64,000 nt of DNA from JADJRH01 sp046351455. GTDB lineage: Bacteria > Myxococcota_A > Polyangia > Polyangiales > Polyangiaceae. Made by a program: the position numbers and the translations under genes. This document shows, in pieces, positions 58,159 to 64,000 of this stretch. Numbering within the stretch: position 1 is the stretch's first letter; every line of letters begins with the position of its first letter. The DNA lies in contig JAXLYM010000003.1 of assembly GCA_046351455.1 (NCBI GenBank), positions 310,001 through 374,000 on the forward strand. Direction: 5' to 3'. The notes under the pieces were generated by a model. That model ran no database searches and had not been told where the DNA came from. It saw only the letters and a program-made list of their open reading frames with translations.

Positions 58159-61100
58159 TCACAACGCAGCGGCGAACTCCCGGCCCAGCTCCAGCGGGGA
58201 CGGCCGGTGTCGCGGGTCGCGCAACGTCGCGGCGCGGAGGATCCTCGCGACGCCCGCGGGGAAGCCTCGGAGTCGCTCGGAGTCCTCGAACGGGTCGCGC
58301 CGCATGTGGGCGATCACGCGGTCACGCTCGTTGTCGATCTCGTCGAAGAACGAGCGGCCGGTGGTGACGTTGTAGATCGTGCCGGCCAGCGCGTAGACAT
58401 CCGATCTCGGGTCCAGCTCGACCGGGTCCAGCACCTGCTCGGGCGCGATGTAGCCCGCCGTTCCCGCGACGAAGCGGCCGCCCGCCTCCGGGGGCACGCG
58501 GATGGCGCGCACCATGCCGAAGTCGATCACCACCGCCGCGAGCGGCTGCGCGCGCGCCGGATCGCGATGGACGGACGGATCGAACTTCTCGCCGCCCTGC
58601 AGAGGCAACCGAAGCCAGATGTTCGCCGGCTTGATATCCCGGTGAACGAGGCCCGCGCCGTGCAGCGCCGCGAGCCCCGCGCACGACTCCAGCACCACCT
58701 GACGCAGCTCGAAGAGGCTCATTCGGCGCGCGGTGGAATACTGCTTGAGATCGGCCCCGATGAGCAGCTCCAGGACGAGGAACGGCACGTCCCCCGCGAC
58801 GCCTCGATCGATGATGTTGGCGACGTTCGGGTGGTAGAGGCCGGCGAGCGCTTTGGCCTCTTCCACGAAGGAGTCGAGGATGCCGGCGCGCTCGACGTCG
58901 TTCGCGTTCGCGAGCGCCTCGGCCTTCGGGATCTTGAGCACGAACAGGCGATCGGCGCCGGGCTTGCGGACGAGCCACACCGAGCCGACGCCGCCCTCGC
59001 CGAGGCGCGACACGAGCTCGTACCCGGCGATGAGCTGCGGCTCCTGCTTCTTCGCGCGCGGAGGCGGCGGCGGCGTGCGACGGATCGCGCCGCGCACGGC
59101 GGCTTCGAGGAGGCCCGACGTCACGGGGCCGAGCGACGCGAGCCACACCTCCAGCAAGCTGAGGTCACGCGCGCGGATCGCCCGCGCCACGAGGGCCGCG
59201 ACGCGCGGGGCGTTCTCGATCTCCGTCTGCGCGAGCGACTCGTCCGCGGTCTCATCGCTCGCGGGGTGCAGCGCCTTCACCGGATCGCCGAGCGCGCCGT
59301 GCAGCCGGATCGCCGCCATCACGAGCTCGTCGCACAGCTCTTCGATGTTCGCGTGGTGGCCCGCGGCGGATTTGAAGGCCGACAGCGCGTCCGCGAGCGC
59401 GTCGAGCGCGTGCGCCAGCTCGGTGCCGCCCGCGTGCAGATCCGCGAGCGCCGAAGCCGCGGCCGCGCCCCACTCCCCGGCCTCTCCGCCGTACGACACC
59501 ACGGTCTGCAGCGTCTCCGCGCGCTCGCAGCACAGCGTGAGCGCGCCCTTCGCCATCATCGGCAGCGCGGTCGCGAGCTGCTGCAGCACCGTCGGCCGAT
59601 CGATCACGAGCGCCCACCACGCGGCGAACGGCCCGAGCCACTCGACGTCGTCGACCTCGCCGAGCGCCGTGCCGCGCGTCGTGTCGACGAGGCGCCAGAA
59701 GAGCGCGGAGAGCACGTTTCGAAGGGCGGGCGGCATCTCGCGCGAGTCGTCGGAGAGGCCTTCGAGCTTGCGCAACCAGAGGCAGGTGTCGTGCGCGGTG
59801 CGCCCGCGGCCGGGCCCGAGATCCGTGTCCTCGCCGCACGCGTCGAGCGCGTACCCGCCGAGGCGCATCGCGAGCACCTCCATCGGCAGATCGATTTCGA
59901 GCGGAATTTCCCCGGATCTACGGCGCTCCGCGATCGCGTCGAGCATCTCGGACGGGGCGCCCGCGATCGTCTTCCACAGCTCGTCGAGGTCCGGCTCCTC
60001 GATCGGCTCGCCCTCGGGCCGCGTCGCGAGCAGCGGGTGCCACAGCCGCAGAGCGAACGCGCGCGCGCAGCCTTCGAGCGCGTTGATCGCGGCGGCGCGC
60101 TGGCGGAGGCGGCTCGTGCCGGACACGATGCGCGAGGCCTCTTGAAACGCCGGCAAGAGCGACGTCGCGAACCTCGCGGCGCGCGCGTCGGCCTCGGCGT
60201 CGTCGTACTGCGCGGCGATGCGCACGAGGTTCTCCAGGCCGAGCTCCAGATCGAGCGGGTCGCGCTCGGCGCCGTCGAGCACGTCCGTCACGGCGATCAC
60301 GTCGAGGAGGCGGCGCTGCTCGTCGAGCGTGCGGGCCTCGGCGCGGCGGGCCATTTCGCGCAGCGCGCGCAGCGGCTCCTCGATCTCCGGCGACTTCACG
60401 CCGCGGCGCCAGATCGTCGCGAGGCCCCTCGCGAGGGCGCGCGCCGCGATCGCGCCGCCGTCGCCTTCGAGGATGCGCCGCGCGAGGCGAGCCCACAAAA
60501 CGCGGCGTTCGAAGAACAAATACGGGGTCGCCGCGGCGACGGCGGCGAGCACCCAGCCCTCTTCATCGGGCGCGTCGAGGATCGCGACGAGCTGGCTCGA
60601 CAGGAATTTGAGGCGCTCTCCGGGGAGCGACGCGAACGCCGTGATCGCGCGCTGGCGCAGCACCTGCGACTCGCCGAGGCTCCAGTCGAGCAGGTTGCCT
60701 TCGAGCTGTTCGATCTTGCCGGTGAGCCTTCCGAGCGCGCGCGCCGCGTGCACCCACACCATCGGATCCGGGTGCAAGAGAAGGGGTTGCAGCGTCTGCA
60801 GCGTGGCGCCGACGAGCTCCGGATGCGCCGTCTCCGGCATGCCGCACACGCTCACCTCGAGGCACCGCGCGGCGAGCACGCGCCCCCGCAGCGCGCCGTG
60901 CGCCGGCCCGCGGATCATCGCGTCGAACGTGCTCCGCGAGCCCCACAGCCACGGTCCGAGGGCCGGCACTTCGAGCGCGCTCGCGCCGGCCTCCCAGATC
61001 AAGATCTCCAGCCGCGCGCGGGCCTCCGCGTTCTCATGCAGCGCGAGCGCCGTCCCGTCGCCGAGCAAGGGCGCGCACCCGAGCGCGTCGAGCAGCGGCC

Positions 61101-61488
61101 CCTCGACGACGCGGTCCCGCGCGATCCGCGCGATCGCCGGAACGTGCAGCGTCTTCTTCGCGCCGCGCGCGAGCACGCCCGCGAGCCGCACGTCGCGGCG
61201 CCACGCGCTGGCGGCGCACCACGCGAGGACGACGGGCGCGACCGGCCCGTCGATGAGCGCGCCGATCGCCTGCGCGCCTTCGGGCTCGCGCGTGAGCGCC
61301 GGGAACGCGTCCGCGAGCGCGTCGGCCTCCACCGCGAGCTCGCTGGAAAGCCCGTGATCGCCGCCTTCGTGCGAGGGCGCGTGGGTCGGAGAGCGCCACC
61401 GTGCGCGCGCCGCGGCTTCTTGCTCGGGCCTCTCCGCGAAGGCGGCGGCGAGCAGCGAGAGCGCTTCCAGGACCTGAGGCGACAGCAT
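58159..61488 (-). CDS. Ser/Thr protein kinase with large N-terminal HEAT-like helical region
   Basis: A 1109-residue protein with inverted domain order. Residues about 1-815 are Ala/Leu-rich helices in irregular repeats, HEAT/ARM-like ('VWVHAARALGRLTGKIEQLEGN', 'RQRAITAFASLPGERLKFLS'), with no membrane segment. The kinase domain occupies about 819-1109: 'SRLGEGGVGSVWLVRK', Lys in 'FVLKIPKAE', 'HRDIKPANIWL', 'VIDFGMVRA' and 'APEQVLDPVELDPRSDVYALAG', all intact. In most bacterial kinases the kinase comes first; here the helical part is in front. A small AT-rich patch 110-140 bases upstream of its start may be its promoter. Confidence 0.93.
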   Translation of the reverse strand: MLSPQVLEALSLLAAAFAERPEQEAAARARWRSPTHAPSHEGGDHGLSSELAVEADALADAFPALTREPEGAQAIGALIDGPVAPVVLAWCAASAWRRDVRLAGVLARGAKKTLHVPAIARIARDRVVEGPLLDALGCAPLLGDGTALALHENAEARARLEILIWEAGASALEVPALGPWLWGSRSTFDAMIRGPAHGALRGRVLAARCLEVSVCGMPETAHPELVGATLQTLQPLLLHPDPMVWVHAARALGRLTGKIEQLEGNLLDWSLGESQVLRQRAITAFASLPGERLKFLSSQLVAILDAPDEEGWVLAAVAAATPYLFFERRVLWARLARRILEGDGGAIAARALARGLATIWRRGVKSPEIEEPLRALREMARRAEARTLDEQRRLLDVIAVTDVLDGAERDPLDLELGLENLVRIAAQYDDAEADARAARFATSLLPAFQEASRIVSGTSRLRQRAAAINALEGCARAFALRLWHPLLATRPEGEPIEEPDLDELWKTIAGAPSEMLDAIAERRRSGEIPLEIDLPMEVLAMRLGGYALDACGEDTDLGPGRGRTAHDTCLWLRKLEGLSDDSREMPPALRNVLSALFWRLVDTTRGTALGEVDDVEWLGPFAAWWALVIDRPTVLQQLATALPMMAKGALTLCCERAETLQTVVSYGGEAGEWGAAAASALADLHAGGTELAHALDALADALSAFKSAAGHHANIEELCDELVMAAIRLHGALGDPVKALHPASDETADESLAQTEIENAPRVAALVARAIRARDLSLLEVWLASLGPVTSGLLEAAVRGAIRRTPPPPPRAKKQEPQLIAGYELVSRLGEGGVGSVWLVRKPGADRLFVLKIPKAEALANANDVERAGILDSFVEEAKALAGLYHPNVANIIDRGVAGDVPFLVLELLIGADLKQYSTARRMSLFELRQVVLESCAGLAALHGAGLVHRDIKPANIWLRLPLQGGEKFDPSVHRDPARAQPLAAVVIDFGMVRAIRVPPEAGGRFVAGTAGYIAPEQVLDPVELDPRSDVYALAGTIYNVTTGRSFFDEIDNERDRVIAHMRRDPFEDSERLRGFPAGVARILRAATLRDPRHRPSPLELGREFAAAL

Positions 61489-61829
61489 GGACGGGATTAT
61501 CCCCCACGCGCCCCGATCCGGGCGAGATCGGGGCGAACCCGGCGCGACGTGCCCGGACTTTCACGAACGTGGGGCGCCGGGGCGACGGGCCGGCACCTGC
61601 GATAAAAATTAGAATACGGATTGTTTTGTGTGCCCACCCCCGGCCTTCGCTTCGCGAAGTCCGCCCCTCCGGCCGCCACTGGGAGGACGGAGTCCGGTCC
61701 ACGGAGGCGGAGCGGAGCCTGGCTCCGCGGAGTCCGGAGGGGAGCGGACGCAGTCCTCGACGTTGTCCCAAATCGCTCGCTTCGCTCGCGAAGGGAGGGG
61801 GCAGTCGTCGTGGCCTCAAAAAGGCAGAA
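61489..61829. promoter_or_regulatory. 341-base gap: AT-rich patch and repeat B remnant, no gene
   Basis: No gene is supported. At 61601-61626 an unusual AT-rich patch ('gataaaaattagaatacg', continuing 'gattgttttg') could hold the promoter of the minus-strand kinase. From 61629 to about 61800 lies a longer form of repeat B, with several inverted repeats (cttcgc-ttcgcgaag; ggagcggagcc-tggctccgcgg; tcgctcgcttcgctcgcga) and no coding signal. Confidence 0.45.
61629..61800. repeat. Dispersed intergenic repeat B, copy 3 (long form)
   Basis: Starts 'gtgcccacccccggcctt' and ends 'cccaaatcgctcgcttcgct', the same ends as 53636-53696 in reverse complement, but separated by about 120 bases of palindrome-rich DNA. 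Confidence 0.55.
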
Positions 61830-62651
61830 TCACTTCGCGCAGGTGAGGACTTCCGAGCACGTCTCTTTCTGGGCGCACTTCGGCTTGAACTTCACCGGGG
61901 ACTTCTGGCATTCGAGGTACGGATCGCCCGGGATCGCGTGGTCCGCCTTGATCATGCAGGCCGTCACGCGGGCGCACTGCGACTGGGTCTCGTCGTCCTT
62001 CGGGAGGTTGTCTTTCTTGTTCGCGGACCACTCGAAGCCGCTGTCTTTCGGCTCGTCGCTGAGGCCGCCCATCTTGCCGCAGAACGGAGTCGGGGTCTGC
62101 GAGCGCATCACGGACTTGTACATCGCAGCGAGCTTGTTGCACGTCTCCGCGTCCTTGCACTGCGCCACGAGGCCGTAGCCGATTTTCTCGACTTCGTGCG
62201 TGCCGAGGAAGATCTCTCCCGCCTTCGCCGGCTTCGATTTGACGACCTTGAACATCGTGTCGTGCGCGAGGAGGACCTGCTTCGCGAGGGGCCACGGGAA
62301 CTCCAGACCGAGCTTCGCGGGGCCGCTCGTGAGGAGGACGCGCGGAGAGGCACAGTCGGCCGCGATCGGCTTGAGATCGCCCATGGGGTAATCGCCGGAC
62401 GCGCCGGCCGCAGGAGCGCCGGAGGCCGCCGGAGCGCCGCTCGACTCCGCGGTTGCCGTCGCCGTCGCCGTGACCGTCGCCGTCGCCGTCGCCGTGGCTG
62501 CGGTGGTGGCCTTTGCCGTCGGCGCGCCCGACGTCGCCGGAGCGCCGGAGTGCGCGGGATCCGTCCCCGGCTTCTCTCCGCCACAGCCCACGAACAACGC
62601 CACGACGGCGCCCACGAACAGCCCTGCTCCCGGAAGATGAATTCGCTTCAT
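61830..62651 (-). CDS. Lipoprotein with Ala/Thr stalk, Cys-containing domain
   Basis: A 273-residue lipoprotein: signal with lipobox 'FVGC' (about residue 23), an Ala/Thr-rich stalk (T-A-T-A repeats) and a helical Cys-containing domain ('CKDAETCNKLAAMYKSVM', 'QCARVTACMIKADHAIP', 'CAQKETCSEVLTCAK'). It starts at ATG 62651, after the long antisense-free gap. Its Cys pattern resembles the C-terminal domain of the pseudokinase-like protein at 14225. No function known. Confidence 0.8.
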   Translation of the reverse strand: MKRIHLPGAGLFVGAVVALFVGCGGEKPGTDPAHSGAPATSGAPTAKATTAATATATATVTATATATAESSGAPAASGAPAAGASGDYPMGDLKPIAADCASPRVLLTSGPAKLGLEFPWPLAKQVLLAHDTMFKVVKSKPAKAGEIFLGTHEVEKIGYGLVAQCKDAETCNKLAAMYKSVMRSQTPTPFCGKMGGLSDEPKDSGFEWSANKKDNLPKDDETQSQCARVTACMIKADHAIPGDPYLECQKSPVKFKPKCAQKETCSEVLTCAK

Positions 62652-62777
62652 GGGCCGCGAGCAGAGCACCGTATCCTCGCCGCGTACAGGGCAAAAAACG
62701 AATGAAATGCGCCGAACGAATGAACAGGCTTTGACGGCGGACCGCGGGGCAAGGTAGGACACCCGGGAGGCCGCCAC

Positions 62778-63329
62778 GTGTCATCCTCGGAATCCACCCC
62801 TCCCAAGGCCGAGTCGTCCGCCAAGGCCGACTCGGCCCCTCCCCGGTCCATGCGCGGGTACCTGCTCGCGGGCGGGGCCGTGCTCATCGCGGCCGTCTTT
62901 CTCGTGGTCAGGCAAGGGCCGGATCAGCGAGGGACGCACGGGGCCGTGCCGACGGGGTCCGCTGCGGCGCCGGAGCGGCAAGGCGGACAGCACACGATCA
63001 CGGCGCTCGGGCCGCTGCGCGTCGGGGATACGGTGGGCGACGGGTGGCGCGTGGAGAAGATCGAGGCCACGACGTACGAGGTGAGGCTCGGCGTCTCGAA
63101 GGGCGGTGTCGCCGCGACTCTGGGGCTCGCCTCGCCGGAAGGACGGACCGACACGCCGATGGTCGCGATCCCGGATCTCTTCGTGTGGTACTCGGGGCTC
63201 CCTTCGGACCCGGCGACGGGCGCGCTGATCCAGGCCGTGGCGGCGAAGCTGCGCGAAGGGGCCGGAGGTGCGCCGCTCCACGAGCGCGTGATCGCGTGGG
63301 GCAAGGAAGCGGCCGGAGACGCACGTTGA
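62778..63329 (+). CDS. Membrane-anchored protein of unknown function
   Basis: A 183-residue protein with a GTG start, a hydrophilic start rich in Ser/Lys/Pro, one membrane helix (YLLAGGAVLIAAVFLVV) and an extracytoplasmic domain of about 125 residues ('LGPLRVGDTVGDGWRVEKIE', 'TTYEVRLGVSKGGVAATLGL'). Its stop overlaps the TTG start of the next gene (TTGA). Probably operates with that membrane protein. Confidence 0.75.
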   Translation: MSSSESTPPKAESSAKADSAPPRSMRGYLLAGGAVLIAAVFLVVRQGPDQRGTHGAVPTGSAAAPERQGGQHTITALGPLRVGDTVGDGWRVEKIEATTYEVRLGVSKGGVAATLGLASPEGRTDTPMVAIPDLFVWYSGLPSDPATGALIQAVAAKLREGAGGAPLHERVIAWGKEAAGDAR

Positions 63330-64000
63330 GCGAGCCTCCGAGGCCGCCCGCAGATAGCCAGTCGGGGCCACCCGCAGATAGCCAGTCGGGGCCACCCGCA
63401 GACAGTCACTCCCAGACGACCGCGGAGACCGCGCGGGCGCTCGTCACGGCGGCGGCGCCGATCACCGGGATCGCGCTCGTCACGTTCGTCCTGTTCAAGG
63501 TGCTCAGCCTGTTCGTCGCGCCGGCGAACGTGATCCTCTGTCTGCTCGCGATCGGACACCCGCTCGGCGTGCTCGTGGCGGCGCGGTGGTACGCGGGGCG
63601 GCACCTCGACGCGCTGCGGGGGTTCTTCGTCGTGGCGTGCGCCTCGGTGCTCGCGCTCGCGGCGCTGCGAGGGCTGTCGCCGACGCTGGTCCCGCCCTGG
63701 ATCTCGAAGGGGTACCCGCTCGGCGACGTGGCGCGGCTCACGGGCGTCTCGGGGGCGCTGTTCATGCCGCTGTTCGTGGGGTCGGGCGCCGTAGAATACG
63801 TGTTGTTCCTTCGGTGCCGCGAGCGCACGAACGGGGCCGGGCCGGCGTACGGGGCGCTGCTCGGGGGGACGCTGCTCGGGCTCTTGCTCGGGTTCCTCCT
63901 ATTGCCCTTCGGGGGGGCGGTCGGGCTGCTCGCGCTGGGGCTCGCGGCGCTCCTCGGGGCGGGGTTCGGGGACGGGCGCAAACTGGCACTCTCGCTCGCG
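63326..64000 (+). CDS. Polytopic membrane protein, cut by the window end
   Basis: A reading frame beginning at TTG 63326 overlapping the previous stop and still open at 64000. After three repeats of P-P-A-D-S-Q-S-G it contains at least five membrane helices ('PITGIALVTFVLFKVLSLFV', 'NVILCLLAIGHPLGVLVAA', 'FFVVACASVLALAALRG', 'GALFMPLFVGSGAVEYVLFL', and a Gly/Leu-rich pair). The last part, Gly/Leu-rich helices after 'GAGPAYGALLGG', recalls the membrane part of spermidine-synthase-like proteins, but the catalytic part is not visible. Partial. Confidence 0.7.
   Translation, partial: MSEPPRPPADSQSGPPADSQSGPPADSHSQTTAETARALVTAAAPITGIALVTFVLFKVLSLFVAPANVILCLLAIGHPLGVLVAARWYAGRHLDALRGFFVVACASVLALAALRGLSPTLVPPWISKGYPLGDVARLTGVSGALFMPLFVGSGAVEYVLFLRCRERTNGAGPAYGALLGGTLLGLLLGFLLLPFGGAVGLLALGLAALLGAGFGDGRKLALSLA
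63347..63411 (+). repeat. 24-bp tandem repeat (PADSQSGP)
   Basis: Two exact 24-bp copies of a unit starting 'cccgcagatagccagtcg' (63347-63370, 63371-63394) and a partial third, encoding P-A-D-S-Q-S-G-P at the start of the truncated membrane protein. Confidence 0.9.

Noticed and set aside
58093..61605. 1170-residue plus-strand frame
   Set aside because: Antisense to the HEAT-like kinase; Arg/Glu-rich with no domain.
1..64000. Biosynthetic gene cluster, prophage or insertion sequence
   Set aside because: No PKS/NRPS, transposase, integrase or phage structural gene is seen.

Overview
The window is very GC-rich DNA with GTG/TTG starts, stop/start overlaps and almost no non-coding space. Its gene content (many Ser/Thr kinases, hybrid histidine kinases, Cys-rich lipoproteins, FGE-like proteins, poly-Ala/Thr/Pro linkers, Uma2 proteins, ECF sigma factors) points to a delta-proteobacterial predator, most likely a myxobacterium of the Polyangiales (Sorangium/Polyangium type). 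This placement is inference from gene style; no rRNA or tRNA gene is visible. I see no CRISPR array, insertion sequence or prophage.

Layout. 0-5.3 kb is accessory-looking: a repeat-rich membrane protein, two convergent Uma2-family nuclease-like genes, a decayed copy of the first gene's 3' end, a two-gene cytoplasmic subtilisin unit and a 35-residue Lys-rich protein. 5.4-7.6 kb is a tightly overlapped housekeeping run: RNase PH, RdgB, AtpZ-like and AtpI-like. 7.7-14.2 kb holds a BarA-type hybrid kinase, a patatin, a B12/radical-SAM protein, a TerB-like protein and a YkgJ protein. 14.2-19.3 kb holds a pseudokinase-like membrane protein, an FKBP isomerase and a SecY-like/DUF2007-like/SecD-like fusion. 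19.4-24.9 kb has an FGE-like lipoprotein, a lone HPt protein, a glycosyltransferase and small envelope proteins, then an FHA-sigma54 activator coupled to a Ser/Thr kinase (to 26.5 kb). 26.6-32.7 kb: DUF885 lipoprotein, a 1307-residue kinase/ATPase/TPR protein, and a half-size GDT1 transporter. 32.7-41 kb: an ECF sigma factor with an anti-sigma-like tail, a secreted alpha/beta hydrolase, a sialidase-like lipoprotein, guanine deaminase and its SH3-like partner, and a Cys-rich lipoprotein. 41-46 kb: an FGE-like protein coupled to a sulfatase-fold membrane protein with a MopE-type metal motif, and a PAS hybrid kinase. 46-53.6 kb: XRE-cupin regulator, DUF2325 protein, MscS-cNMP channel, LpxL-like acyltransferase, aroA-cmk and a lipoprotein. 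53.7-56.7 kb: an overlapped operon of ECF sigma factor, zinc-finger anti-sigma and an STN/bactofilin-like membrane protein. 56.7-64 kb: tandem paralogous lipoproteins, a HEAT-like/kinase protein, a lipoprotein and a membrane pair cut by the window end.

Themes. Most genes serve signalling (kinases, phosphorelay parts, sigma factors) or the cell envelope (lipoproteins, lipid and glycan enzymes, Sec-like and Mn2+ transport), with a few metabolic islands (rph-rdgB, aroA-cmk, guaD). The strongest candidates for something undescribed are the SecY-SecD-like fusion (16886-19288), the sigma factor carrying an anti-sigma-like tail (32733-34208), the sigma/anti-sigma/STN-bactofilin operon (53753-56654), and the sulfatase-fold protein with Thr in place of the Cys/Ser nucleophile beside an FGE-like gene (41083-44319). 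Two families of dispersed intergenic hairpin repeats also occur.
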